Of a DNA stretch of 64,000 bases, positions 11,840 to 23,181 are shown in pieces. The notes under the pieces are model-generated. The model made no database searches, was not told the DNA's origin, and worked only from the letters and a program-made list of their open reading frames with translations. The stretch covers positions 91,695,137 to 91,759,136 of the forward strand of contig NC_132923.1 in assembly GCF_047675955.1 (NCBI RefSeq), written 5' to 3'. Origin of the DNA: Chlorocebus sabaeus. Its lineage: Eukaryota > Chordata > Mammalia > Primates > Cercopithecidae. The first letter of the stretch is position 1; each line of letters starts with the position of its first letter. Both the position numbers and the translations under genes were made by a program.

Positions 11840-12825
11840 ATAAGGGGATTAATATCCAGAATATGTTAAACTACAACTCAGCCACAAGAAACAACCTAAT
11901 TCAAAAATGGCAAAGGACTTGAATAAACATTTCTCCAGAGACAATGTACAGATGACCAATAAGCACAAGAAAAGATGCTCAACAGCACTCATTATTAGAG
12001 TAATGAAAATCAAAACTATAATGAAATACTACTTCACACCCATTAGGTTGGATATTATTTTTTTAAAAAGCCAGAAAATAACAAATGTTGTCAAGGATGT
12101 GGAGAAGTTGGAACCATTTGGAAATATAAAATGGTGTAGCTGCTGTAGAAAACAGCATGGCAGTTCCTCAAAAAATTAAACATGGAATAACCATATGAGC
12201 CAGAAATTCTGCTTCTGGGTGTATAACCAAAATAATCGAAAGCAGGGAATTGAATAGATATTTATACAACCGTGTTTTACAGCAGGATTATTCACAATAG
12301 GCAGAACATGAAAACAACCCAAGTGTCCATCGACAGATGAATGGATAAACAAAAGGTGGTCTATTTTCCTTCCTTCCCTCCCTCCCTCCCTCCCTCCCTT
12401 CCTTCTTTCCTTCCTTCCTTCCTCTTTCTGTCTACCTACAGGAAATGTTATTTAGCCCTAAAAAGGAAGGAAATCCTGATACATGCTACAACATGGATGA
12501 ATGTTAAAGATTATGCTAAGTGAATAAGCCAGACACCAAAGGACAAACATTATTATGATTCCACTTATATGCAGTATTTAGGTAGGCAAATTCATAGAGA
12601 TAGAAGTAGAATTTAGAGGTTGCCAGGGGCTGAGAGGAGAGAGAAGTGAAGAGTTATTGTTCTGTTGAACTAGAATTTTAGTATGGGAGGATGAAAAATT
12701 CTGGAGATAGGTAGGAGTGATGATTGCCCAACAATGTGAATGTACTTAATACCACTGAACTGTCCATTTAAAAATGATAAATCTTATATATATTTTACCA
12801 CAATAAAAAAGTTAAAAGCCACATA
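11840..12825 (+). mobile_element. L1M 3' part (ORF2 C-terminus and 3' UTR)
   Basis: Plus-strand L1M with ORF2 C-terminal motifs ('ggcaaaggacttgaataaac', 'ggatgtggagaagttgg', 'acccaagtgtccatcgac') and the 3' UTR ('gccaggggctgagagg', 'caatgtgaatgtacttaat'), ending 'ccacaataaaaaagtt'. A C/T microsatellite has replaced a short stretch of ORF2. Confidence 0.88.
12364..12429. repeat. CTTC/CCCT pyrimidine microsatellite inside L1M
   Basis: 'ttccttccttccctccctcc'-type tract, pyrimidine-rich on the plus strand. It sits exactly where L1M normally reads 'tatacatacaatggaatatt', so it grew within, and replaced part of, the element. Confidence 0.9.
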
Positions 12826-12827
12826 TT

Positions 12828-13098
12828 TTATTTATACAAAATGTCCAGAATAGGCAAATCCTGGAGACAGAAAGTAGTAGGTTAGTGGTTTGTAGGGCCT
12901 GTGAGTAAGGGGAGTGATTACTAATGAGTATGGGATTTCCTTTTGGGGTGAAAATGTTCCAAAATTAGATAGTGGCAATGATTGCACAAATCTTTGAATA
13001 TACTAAATAACACCAAATTGTGTACTTTTCACAGTTGTGTACCTGTCAAGGGTGAGCTCTATTATGTATGAATTACATAATAAAGCTATCATTAGAAA
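12828..13098 (+). mobile_element. second L1M 3' UTR fragment
   Basis: 'gacagaaagtagtaggttag', 'tttggggtgaaaatgttcc', 'agatagtggcaatgattgca' and a 'gaattacataataaagctat' end form a second L1M 3' UTR just downstream of the first. It may be a separate insertion. Confidence 0.75.
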
Positions 13099-13162
13099 AG
13101 CAAATATTCCAATAAAACAAAAGGAAAGGAAAACCTTCAAACATTCTGTTTCGTAGAGAATG

Positions 13163-13282
13163 AGGTCTAAATTCCTAAGTGCTGTGTTTGGAGACCTGGG
13201 CCCAAATCCCAGTTCTGCCACTTTCTAGCTGTGTAACCTTGGACAAGTTACTTAACCTCTCTGAGCCTCAATTCCCTATGTA
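13163..13282 (-). mobile_element. MIR SINE
   Basis: 'cccaaatcccagttctgcca', 'tagctgtgtaaccttggaca', 'cttaacctctctgagcctca': the MIR core in reverse orientation, well preserved for its age. Confidence 0.88.
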
Positions 13283-13289
13283 CTTTCAG

Positions 13290-14270
13290 GACACTTACAA
13301 AGGAGTGAGGAAAGCACAATTAGGTGGGCAGAGAAGTTGAACTGATGCAGTCACAATGGAGACTTCAGTCAATCCTATGGGGAGCTCTGCAGCTGGGATG
13401 GCACTTGACAGTTATCTGAAAATAGATGTGGGCTGACCTGAGGGAGAAGAGGCATAACCCTGGGTGGGGCATTTTTCTTTATGTGGTTGAGATGAAGGTG
13501 AACTACACTGTTTCTCTTCAGGGAACTACTTGCTGCCCAGCTGCAGGAAGTGCTTTCATCAGACAGCTTCCAACTGTCAGCTGATTCACGGTCTGTCTCA
13601 GCAGCAGAGATCTGCTTCATCTGAGGTCATACTTTTCTAGGGGCAGCTTACAAATGACTGAGCAAGGTAGGAGCGTAAAGATCCAGCTATTTCAGCCAAA
13701 TATGGAACCCTTCGACAGGCAATACCTGCTCCAGAGAGCCATACCTCGTTGACTGAGCTTTTGTCAGGCCTGCATTACAGTTTGATTTCTTCCTCTTCCC
13801 AGTCCTGCTTCTGTTGCCGTTCTTTCACAGATGTCGATCCCTAGTAAGTGTCTTGCATTTCTCATTCTATCGTGGTGTTTCCTTTCAGAGAACTCAACCT
13901 GTTATACTTTGGTTGAGGGCAGCTTGTGGAGGAGGACGTAGCTGTAACCTCTCAGCAGCCAACTCTCCTGGCAGTTAGAGGAATAAATGCCTTGGTCCTG
14001 AAGGAAGGATCTGAGCGCTGCATTTCCTCTGACTCTTGGATTCTTTTCGTAGAGTAAATTCACCCTATAAGGGAACAGCCCCTCCAGGATTGTTTGGTCT
14101 CTTTTTCTGGGGATACTTACAAGAGTAAAATTAGGAGGCAAATCACAACTTCTGTCACTGAAAGTAGTCCCTAGAACACAGCTGATCTTGTCCCCCTCCT
14201 CTAAACTCTATTATGGATTCTTAGCCAGAATCTCTGCTGGTCTGAGTGTTTTACCTGGGAATGGGTAGTG
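13290..14270. other. non-Alu, non-L1PA block, possible ancient repeat
   Basis: About 1 kb with higher GC than its flanks. Phrases such as 'cacagatgtcgatccctagt' and 'tttcagagaactcaacctgt' resemble the ends of old L1M or MaLR-type elements, but I cannot assign a family. Minus-strand frames of about 80 codons (13375-13620, 13902-14141) have no recognisable domain. Confidence 0.3.
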
Positions 14271-14278
14271 ACTGTTTT

Positions 14279-14603
14279 TTTTGTTTTTTTTGTTTTTGTT
14301 TTCTTTTTTTTGAGGCGGGGTCTGGCTCTGTCACCCAGGCTGGAATACAGTGGTATGATCTCAGCTCACTGCAACCTCCACCTTCCTGGCCCAGGTGATC
14401 CTCCTACTTCAGCCTCCCGAGTAGGTGGGACCATAGGCATGTACCACCATGCCTGGCTAATTTGGCTAATTTTTATATTTTTTTGTGGAGACAGGGTTTT
14501 GCCATGTTGCCCAAGCTGATCTCGAACTCCTGAGCTCAAGCAGTCTGCCTGCTTCAGCCTCCCACAATGCTGGGATTACAGGTGTGAGCCACTGTACCCA
14601 GCA
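14279..14603 (-). mobile_element. Alu (old, diverged)
   Basis: Reverse Alu with an interrupted T-tail, and a small internal duplication ('ggctaatttggctaattttt' near 14455). Short target duplication 'actgtttt' on both sides. Confidence 0.88.
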
Positions 14604-14850
14604 ACTGTTTTACAGAAAAGCCTGAGCCTAGTTACTGTGACGTTTCTCAGGCCTTGCCCACCGCATTTGTTCATTTACTGTCAACATTAGGCAGGGAAGT
14701 ATCAAGAGATGCCCCAGTGGTAAATTAGATGCTAAATGTCCTCTACTCCCTGATGGTACTTTTCTTTGTATTGGTAAATCTGCTTTATTTCATAAACACC
14801 ATCTGTTGCTGAGGTAGCACATTATGTGACATTAAAATCAGGTAATTAGG

Positions 14851-15154
14851 TTGTTTTTGTTTTGTTTTGTTTTGTTTTGTTTGAGACAAGGTCCAGCTCT
14901 GTCACCCAGGCTGGAATGCAGCGACAAGATCATGGCTTACTGCAGCCCCTACCTTCTAGGCTCAGGTAATTCCCTCACCTCAGCCTCCTGAGTGGCTGGG
15001 ACTGCAGGTGCATGCCACCATGCCTGGCTAATTTTTTGTAGAGATAAGGTTTTGCTATGTTGCCCCGCTGGTCCTGAACTCCTGGGCTCAAGCGATCCAC
15101 CCACCTCGGCCTCCCAAAGTGCTAGGATTGCAGATGTGAGTCACCAGCCCGGCC
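14851..15154 (-). mobile_element. AluJ with (TTTTG)n tail
   Basis: Reverse AluJ ('ctgcagcccctaccttctag', 'tttgctatgttgccc'). Its A-tail has become a TTTTG repeat at 14854-14881, on the plus strand. Confidence 0.9.
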
Positions 15155-15282
15155 TATTATGTAGGTTTTAAAGATCAAATATAGTATCGTTTAATATGCT
15201 TTATTAATAGTTCTTTGATATGTTTTTAAAGTACTGATTGCAAAAGTTTTCAGATTATATATTGTCCCTTGCAAATATTATT

Positions 15283-15590
15283 GTTGTTATTATTATTATT
15301 ATTTTCTTTGAGACAGAGTCTCTGTCTGTTGACCAGGCTAGAGTGCAGTGGCATGATCTCAGCTCACTGTAGCCTCTGCCTCCCGGGTTGAAGTGATTCT
15401 CCTGCCTCAGCCTCCCAAGTAGCTGGGACTGTAGGTGTGCACCACCATCCCTGGCTAATTTTTGTATTATTAGTAGAGACAGAGTTTTGCCATGTTGGCC
15501 AGGCTGGTCTTGAACTCCTGACTTCGGGTGATCTGCCTGCCTCAACCTCCCAAAATTTCTGGGATTATAGGTGTGAACCACTGTGCTCGG
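15283..15590 (-). mobile_element. Alu with (ATT)n tail
   Basis: Reverse Alu whose tail became an ATT microsatellite (about 15283-15302). Perfect 18-bp target duplications 'tcccttgcaaatattatt' at 15265-15282 and 15591-15608. Confidence 0.93.
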
Positions 15591-15608
15591 TCCCTTGCAA
15601 ATATTATT

Positions 15609-16002
15609 AATGTAGCATCAAGGTAATTAGCAACAAAAGTCACTCAACCAAAATGTTATCCAGTATGTTAGTATAGTTTTATTTAGAACTTCATTTAGTA
15701 GTGAATGGTTTTTCAGTATCTACTCCCTTTTATCTATTCACTTGGAGATTAGAATTGAGGAGTTGGATTTTAACTTTCCTCAGTCATATATCCGTGTGAT
15801 AAATATGCCTTCTAGCAGACCATCAAGACAGGTTAGCCTTGCTAGGGTTTTTGTTTGTTTTGTTTTTATTAAAGAGGCTATCTTCCCTCTGTTTTGACGT
15901 CTAGGCTGCCTAATGAGGCCTTGAAAACCAGTCTCCAGCAGTATCCCTGAAGACTTTGTAGTCTGGAATGAGGGGACCTTACAGCAGGTTTTCCCCCGCT
16001 AA
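15609..16002. other. unique DNA, nothing recognised
   Basis: Short unique stretch between an Alu and an L1M. No supported ORF. Confidence 0.45.
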
Positions 16003-17596
16003 TATCTTTAGTGAGATATACTTCATGTACTGTACAACTCATCCATTTAAAGTGTACAATTCAGTGGCTTTTACTATATTCACAGGTAGGGGCTGCCTTC
16101 ACCACAGTCAATTTTAGAAGATTTTCCTTACCCCAAAAGAACCCTGTATCCTTTAGCTATCACTCCCCAGTCCAATCCCATATAGTCCTAAGCAACTACC
16201 AGTCTACTTTCTGTCTCTATGGATTTGCTTATTCTAGCCATTTTATATAAATTGAGTAAGAATATGTAGTCTTTCGTGACTGGCTTCTTTCACTTAGCAT
16301 AATGTTTTCAAGGTCCATAAATGTGTAACATGTATCTGTACTTTATTCTTTTTTAATGGTGAATAATATTAACATTGTATGGATATACCACATTTTGTTT
16401 ATCCATTAATTGGTTGTTGCATGTTTGGGTTGTTTTCCTTTTGGTTATTGTGACTAATGCTGCTGTGAACATTTGCATACTAGCTTTTATGTGGATACAT
16501 GTTTTCATGTCTCTTGGGTATACATCTAGGAGTAGAATTGTTGGATCATGCAGTAACTATGTATAACATTTTGAGGAACTGCCAAACTATTTTGCAAAGT
16601 GCATCACTTTATAATTCTGCTATCAATGTATGAGTGTTTGAGTTTCTCCACATCTTTGCCAATGCTTGTTATTGTCTATCTTTTTTATTATATCCATCCT
16701 GGTGGAGGCCCGGAAGTAGTATCTCATTGTGGTTGGTTTGGATTTGCATTTCTCTGGTGACTAATGATGTTGAGCATCTTTTCATGTATGTGTTGGTCAT
16801 TTGTATAACTTCTTTGGAAAAAAATGTTTATTCGGATCCTTTGCCCATTTTTTAATTGGGTTGTCTTTTTATTGTTAAGTTTTGAGAGTTCCTTATTCAT
16901 TCTAGATACTAGTCCCTTATCAGATACATGATTTGCAAATACATTTTCCCATTTTGTGAGGTGTCTTAACTTTCTTGATAGTGTCCTTTGAAGCACAAAA
17001 GTGTTAAATTTTGATGAAGTACAATTTATCTTTTTTTCAGTTGCTTTTTTCTTTCTTTCTTTTGATAAAGTATAGCTAAGAAACCATTGCCTAACCCATG
17101 ATCAAGAAGATTTACTGCCATGTCTAAGTGTTTTCTAGTTTTAGCTCTTATATTTTGGTTTATGTTTCATTTTGAGTTGATTTTTGTGATGTCAGAAGGG
17201 GCTTCAACTTTCTTTTATATGAATATCCATTTGTTCCAGCATTATTTGGTGAAATGACTAGTCTTTCTCCATTGAATGATCTTGACATGCTGTTGAAAGC
17301 CAGTTAACCATAAATGAGTTTATTTCAGGACTCTCAGTTCTGTTCCATTGATCTTTACGTCTATCCTTACGTTAGTACCACATTGTCTTTATTACTCTTG
17401 CTCTAGTAAGTTTTGAAATTGCAAAGTGTGAGTCCTCCAACTTTATTCTTCTTTTTCAAGATTGTTTTGGCTATTCCCATGCCCTTGAATTTCCCTATGA
17501 ATTTTAGTATCAGTTTATTTTTTGCAAAAAAATCTAGTTGGGATTTTGAAAGCTATTGTATCGAATCTGTAGATCAGTTTGGAAGTTTTGGCATCT
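16003..17596 (-). mobile_element. L1MA/L1MB-type LINE, 3' half
   Basis: About 1.6 kb in reverse orientation. The 3' UTR comes first ('atccatttaaagtgtacaat', 'ctactttctgtctctatgga'), then the C-terminal half of ORF2 ('ggagtagaattgttggatca', 'ttgagcatcttttcatgt', 'aagaaaccattgcctaaccc', 'ttcaagattgttttggctat'). It is truncated on its 5' side, where an MLT1 LTR abuts it. Stops and frameshifts are frequent. Confidence 0.9.
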
Positions 17597-18294
17597 CTAT
17601 TAGTGTTCTGTAAGGAAACTACTACTATAACAAATTACCACAAACTTAGTGATTTAAAACAACACATATTTAATATTTTACAGGTCTGGGGGTTTTCTGG
17701 GCTAAAATCAAGTTATTGAGGGCAGGTGTGATGGCTCACATCTGTAATCCCAACACTTTGGGAGGCTGAGGCAGGTGGGTCACTTGAAGCCAGGAGTTCG
17801 AGACCAGCCTGGCCAACATGGCAAAACCTGGTCTCTACTAAAAATACAAAAATTTAGCCAGGCATGGTGGTGCACACCTGTATTCCCAGCTACTTGGGTG
17901 GCTGAAGCACCCGAGAGGCAGAGGTTGCAGTGAGCCGAGATCATGCCACTGCACTCTAGCCTCGGTGACCGAGCAAGACACTGTCTCAACTCTTTCCATG
18001 TCTTTTTCCAGTTTCTAGAAGCTACCTGCATTTTGTGGCTCACAGCCCCTTCCTTCTTATTTATACCATACCATTTTAACCTCTGCTTCCATTGTCACGT
18101 TTCCTGTCCCTGACTTTAAGCCTCTTGCCTCCCTCTTATAAGGACTATGTGATTACATTGAACCCACTCAGATAATCTAGGATAATCGCTACATCCGAAG
18201 AATCTTAATCACATCTGTAAAGTCTGTTTTGTCAGGTTCTGGATGTTAGGGTGTGGACATATTTGGTGAGGAGCATTATTCTGTTTACCGTGCC
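17597..18294 (-). mobile_element. second MLT1-type MaLR LTR, carrying an Alu
   Basis: Reverse MLT1 LTR: 'ctataacaaattaccacaaa' at its left end. The segment after the Alu has 'cctcttgcctccctcttata', 'aggactatgtgattacattg' and 'gtgtggacatatttggtgag'. It is more diverged than the copy at 3904-4383 and has the same orientation. Confidence 0.8.
17719..17989 (+). mobile_element. Alu inserted in MLT1, tail lost
   Basis: Alu ending abruptly at 'ctgtctcaa' without an A-tail. It also lacks about 20 bases of the right arm ('ggctgaagcacccgagaggc'). No target duplication is visible, so a later deletion probably trimmed it. Confidence 0.85.
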
Positions 18295-18389
18295 ATCTTA
18301 ACAGCATCTCATCTTCTGATCCGTGAACATGGGATGTCTCCCCATTTGTTGGATCTTAATTTCTTTCAACAATGTTTTATTGAACTTTT

Positions 18390-19256
18390 ATTTTATTTTA
18401 TCTTTTTTCAACTTTTATTTTAGAACTAGGGAGGCACGGGCAGGTTTGCTACAAAGGAATATTTCATGGTGCTGAAGTTTGGAGTACAAATGAATCTGTT
18501 ACCCAGGTAGTGAGCATAGTACCCAATAGGTATTTTTTTTTCAACCCTAACCCTCTCCCTTCCCTGTCTTGTATTCATCAGTGTCTGTTGTTCCCATTTT
18601 TACAACTACATGTACCTAGTGTTCAGCACCTTCTTATAAGTGAGAACATTTAGTCTTTGAATTTTTTTCTTTTTTCTTTTTTTTAAAATTTTTTTACTTC
18701 AATAGGTTTTTGGGGAACAGGTGGTGGTTGGTTACATGAGTAAGTTCTTTAGTGGTGATTTCTGAGATTTTGGTGCACCCATCACCTGAACAGTATACAC
18801 TGTACCCAGTGTATAGTCTTTTATCCCTCACCCCACTCCCACACTTTGTCTTTGAATTTCTGTTTCTGCATTAATTAACATAGCTGCTAACATTCTGCTA
18901 ATTAACATAGCTGGAAACTGTAGTTTCCAGCTGCATCCATGTTGTTGTGAAGTACATGGCTGTGTAGTATTCCATGGTGTATATGTACCATGGGATGTAC
19001 CTCATTTTCTTTATTCAGTCCACTGTTGGTTGGCACCTGAGCTGATTCTATGTTTTTGCTATTTTGAATAGTGCTATAATGAACATACAGGTGCATGTAT
19101 GTGTCTTTTTGGTAGAATGACTTGTTTTCCTTGGTTAGACTTACTCCTAATGTATTTTATTCTTTTTCATGCTATCATAAATGGAATTGTTTCCTTTATT
19201 TCATTTTTGAATTGTTTGTTGCTGGTGTATATAGATATAATCTATATATCTATATA
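18390..19256 (-). mobile_element. mosaic L1 (L1PB/L1MA-like) with internal deletion
   Basis: Reverse L1 3' UTR ('acccaggtagtgagcatagt', 'ttccatggtgtatatgtacc') that runs into the end of ORF2 ('gaatagtgctataatgaaca'). Near 19133 it jumps to a motif that belongs about 1 kb further upstream in ORF2 ('tattttattctttttcatgc'). This implies an internal deletion. It ends in an ATCTAT-rich tract where a truncated Alu starts. Confidence 0.75.
18665..18847 (-). mobile_element. tiny L1 3' end nested in an L1
   Basis: A 183-bp severely 5'-truncated L1 ('ggtttttggggaacaggtgg', 'tggtgcacccatcacctgaa') with a T-run at its left end. Perfect 12-bp target duplications 'gtctttgaattt' at 18653-18664 and 18848-18859 show that it is an independent retrotransposition into the surrounding L1 3' UTR. 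Confidence 0.88.
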
Positions 19257-19546
19257 TCTTACGCCTGTAATCCCGGCACTTTGAAAGCCCGAGGCAGGTG
19301 GATCACAAGGTCAGGAGATCGAGACCATCCTGGCTAACACAGTGAAACCCCATCTCTACTAAACATACAAAAAATTAGCCGGGCGTGGTGGCAGGCGCCT
19401 GTAGTCCCACCTATCGGGAGGCTGAGGCAGGAGAATGGTGTGAACCTGGGAGGCAGAGCTTGCAGTGAGCCAAGATCGTACCACTGTACTCCAGCCTGGG
19501 CAACAGAGCGAGACTCTGTCTCAAAAAGAAAAAAAAAAAAGAAAAA
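19257..19546 (+). mobile_element. AluY, 5' truncated
   Basis: Begins at 'cttacgcctgtaatccc', missing about the first 17 bases of Alu, and ends in a mixed A-tail. AluY-like features include 'gagaatggtgtgaacctggg'. It joins directly to the AT-rich end of the mosaic L1. Confidence 0.88.
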
Positions 19547-20479
19547 TAAGCTTTAATCTACAATGAATGCCAGATTATACAGCAGAGAGCAATTTTCTTA
19601 GTTTTCCACACTGATAGGTTCTTACTAAGTGAAAAAAGCCATAAAATTATATTCACAAATATAGTACTCTGTCTCAAAACATTCCACATGATTGTTCACA
19701 ATACTAATACAATTAGATCAGTCATTTAGTCAGGTTAAAATATAACAGTAATGAAAAAATGCAAAATCTAATATAAATTACATTAAGACTTTTATTATAT
19801 CAAATTAAAAATGCAAATTTCTTGCTAAATACAGAAAAATGGTAAAATATATAGTAACTTAAAATATTATATTAATGATACAGAATAAGAAAGTGGTAAA
19901 CTCCAAAAATCTATAGGCATATCTGCAAACTTCAGACTTCAAAGTAGAATCTGACCACCCAAACATTAATGTAGCATTTGTCTAACTTTTTTTTGTTTTG
20001 TTTTTGAGACAACTCTTTCACCATTATTGATTTCACAGTTTGGGTTGTAGGAATTGTAGGAATTACTCTATTGCTGTTACCACTCTGTATAACCTACAAA
20101 CTTAAGTACCGTAAATTCCCTGTGTATATGGTATAGGTTTTTCAATTCCAAGGTGGAAAAGGGGGTTGGCCATAGTTCATAGCCTTGTTATAGTCTATAA
20201 CAACTCTTAATGATTGGAAGTGTAAAATAAGAACAAATATTCAGTACATTTAATAAATTTTTTTTCTTTCTCGGTATCATATTCTTTTCTTCTTTCCTAT
20301 TATGTTCTTTAGTGTTTATTCCTTATTTTCTGCATATGTTTTAGAAACATAAAGAATAATTGTATAGCAAAATAACTAATTGTAAGGTATCATACAATGA
20401 TACTGCTCTTCTATTCCCTCCTCTCTCTAGTTCCCGAATCCTTAATCATTCCCTTTTCTTCTGACTTCCCTTCCTGGAA
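19547..20479. other. unique AT-rich DNA, nothing recognised
   Basis: No interspersed repeat or gene recognised. A small tandem duplication ('gtaggaattgtaggaatt') lies near 20047. Confidence 0.45.
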
Positions 20480-20947
20480 ACTTTAGTCCAAACCTGGGAG
20501 AAGCAAGAGAAAAGGAAGTGAGACGGGAAGAAGGGATAGTAGCAGTGGCCTGAAAGGGTGTATTGGAGCCCAACTGGAGCAGTGGCCTAGCATGGAGTGC
20601 TAGAGCTGAAGTGGGGTGAGGAGGGTATCCACATGAAGGGGAATATAATTTGAGATGTCAGAGTCTAAAAGGGTTGAGGATGACTTTTGTATAGGGGTGA
20701 AGGGGAGCATAGAGCCATAGGGTATCAGTGTTCAACTGGGGTGAGGACGGCATAGCAGGGGGTGGCAGCAGTAGATGCAGGTTTTTTGAACATGAGCAGA
20801 GTGAGAAGAGTGTCCTTACTGGCGGGGAGGAGCTGTGGCGGCAATGAAAGAATGGTTATTTATAGATATTGATCAACTAAGTAAATCAATTAAGGATAGC
20901 AGGAGCCAGATTTCTCACTATCAAAAAAGGTAGCTAAAATATAGACC

Positions 20948-21268
20948 AGCTGGGCGCAGTGGCTCACGCCTGTAATCCCAGCATGTTGGGAGGCTGAGGT
21001 GAGTGGATCACCTGAGGTCACGAGTTCAAGACCAGCCTAACCAACATGATGAAACTCCGTCTCTACTAAAAATACAAAAATTAGCTGGGTGTGGTGGCAT
21101 GCATCTGTAGTCTCAGCTACTCAGGAGACTGAGGCAGGAGAATCGCTTGAACCCGGGAGGTGGGGGTTGCCGTGAGCCGAGATCGTACCACTGCACTCCA
21201 GCCTGGGCAACAGAGCAAGACTCCGTCTGAAAGATTAGATAAGGTAAGATAAGAGAAGATAAGATAAA
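20948..21268 (+). mobile_element. Alu with (GATAA)n tail
   Basis: AluS-like copy whose tail has become a GATAA-type repeat (21232-21266). Short target duplication resembling 'atagacc' and 'ataaagacc'. Confidence 0.9.
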
Positions 21269-21720
21269 GACCAGGGAGAAAATGTGAATGAACTCTGGAT
21301 ATTGGATTATAATTGGAGATACCCATGTGAACTCATGGTTTTTAGTATGTATTGGAATATATATATGGTATTCTGTTCACTGAGAGGGCGTTAGAGCAGT
21401 AATATCCCAATAGCAATAAGCACACCTAATATCCATATCTTGGTTTCCAAGTACTTTTCTCCAATAAAAGCAACAAAGTCTCCTTGGAGAAATGGCTGAA
21501 TTTAGGGCTGAGGCAGAGAAAGTATCAAATGAGCCTTGAACATGTTCTTGTGCCAGAAAGCAGGGAGGTTCTTAAAGAATTATAGCAACATATCAAAAAG
21601 GACACAAAAGCCAGCTTTGAAGGGATTCCCATTAGCCAAATATGGGATGAATTGACCCATTGAATGAAATAGAAACCCATGAGGTCATTGTGTTAATAAT
21701 TTTTTTTTTTTTTTTTTAAA

Positions 21721-22013
21721 GGCCAGGTGCCATGGCTCATGCCTATAATCCCAGCACTTTGAGAGGCTGAGGAGGGAAGATCACATGAGCCTAGGAGTTT
21801 GAGACCAGTCTGGGCAACATGACAAAACCCTATCTCTACAAAAATTTAAAAACATTAGCCAGGCATGGTGGTGTATACCTGTGGTCTCAGCTACTTTAGG
21901 AGGCTGAGGTGGGAGGATCACTTAGGCCCAGAAGGTCAAGGCTGCAGTGAGCTGGGATTGCTCTACTGCACTGCAGCCTGGGTAACAGAATGAAACCCTG
22001 TCTCCAAAATAAA
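21721..22013 (+). mobile_element. AluJ next to a T-run
   Basis: Diverged plus-strand AluJ preceded by a run of 17 T (21701-21717), so the element lies between a T-run and an A-rich tail. Confidence 0.88.
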
Positions 22014-22716
22014 ATATTTTTAAAAAGAGTAAGTTGAAAGTTTGATGAGTATATTGGTATATGCAATATGGTTCCCATGAGATACTTTATAAGGGGAAAA
22101 AGGTAACTTTAAAATGAGGAAGCCAGGCAAACACTACTGTGATCAAATGAGCAAAGTTAAGCTCACCAGTGATGGGAGAAATCAAAAATTGAATGCCATT
22201 TGATAGGAAACAATAAGAACATGGCTCCTCTTCTATGATATTTCTGCCAAAGATGCATAACTTGAATCTAATCATGATGAAATAACAGGCACTACTGAGG
22301 GACATTCTTCAAAATAGCTAGCCTGAAGTCTTCAAAAGTGTCAGAAGTCAGAAAGTTAAGAAAAGACTACAGGTGGTTCCAGATTGAAGGAGAATAGGGA
22401 GACATAAAAACTAAATGCATTGTATGACTTTGGACTGGATCCTTATCGGGACATTTTTGGGACAATTGGCAACAGTTGAATGGGGTCTGTGCATTATATG
22501 ATAATGTTATGGTATTGATTTCTGATTATCATGATTTTTATAGTTCTGTAGGAGAATATCTTTGTTTGAAGGAAATACACAAAAAAAGTATTCTGGGGTA
22601 ATGAGGCAGTATGTTGACAACTTACTCTCCAATGTTAAAAATTATTTGAACTGTACTTGCAACTTCTTTGTAAGTTTGAGATTGTTTCAAAATAAAAAGG
22701 GGTAAATATAATAATC

Positions 22717-23033
22717 TCTTTCTTTTGGAGACAGAATCTTGCTCTGTGGCCCAGGCTGGAGTGCAGTGGTGCAATCTCAACTCACTGCAAACTCCACCTC
22801 CTGGGTTCAAGCAATTCTCCTGCCCCAGCTCCCCGAGTAGGAGAGTATTTTGTATTGGGTGTGTGACACTAATATGTCCTGCCCAGCTAATTTTTTTTTT
22901 TTTTTTTTTTTTAAGTAGAGACAGGGTTTCACCGTGTTGGCCCGGCTGGTCTCAAACTCCTGGCCTCAAGTGATCCACCCACCTCAGCTTCCCAGAGTGC
23001 TGGGATTACAGGTGTGAGCCACTGTACCCAGCT
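22717..23033 (-). mobile_element. Alu with a foreign patch in the right arm
   Basis: Reverse Alu. Between 'ccccgagtag' and 'cccagctaattttt', the usual 'ctgggactacaggc...' segment is replaced by about 40 bases. Of these, 22848-22875 match 24064-24091 at 27 of 28 positions. The poly-T inside the Alu body (22891-22912) is also expanded. Confidence 0.9.
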
Positions 23034-23181
23034 GATAATCAACTTGAATGAACTTTGATTAATAGTGAGTACTCCTCCAATTACCTGTTTATTTTGAATT
23101 GTTTAAGAGAATATGTTCTTCTTAGCTTACATTTAAAATCTCCAATTATTTTTATAAAAAGATCACTTTTGAATGTTTTAG

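Larger units (their letters stand above)
20480..22715 (+). mobile_element. ancient LINE (L1M or HAL1 lineage), tentative
   Basis: The sequence around three Alus reads as one old plus-strand LINE. A G-rich, repetitive leader ('gtgaggacggcatagcaggg', 'ggtggcagcagtagatgcag') is followed by AT-rich sequence. The end resembles old L1 3' ends ('aaggagaatagggagacat', 'ttggactggatccttat', 'gtttcaaaataaaaagg'). No frame survives. Family assignment is by recall only. Confidence 0.4.

Noticed and set aside
12364..12429. CRISPR-like or tandem array
   Set aside because: It is a simple pyrimidine microsatellite; no spacers. No CRISPR would be expected in a primate nuclear genome.
13375..14141. Two minus-strand frames of about 80 codons
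   Set aside because: No domain, no splice context, separated by unrelated DNA; treated as chance.
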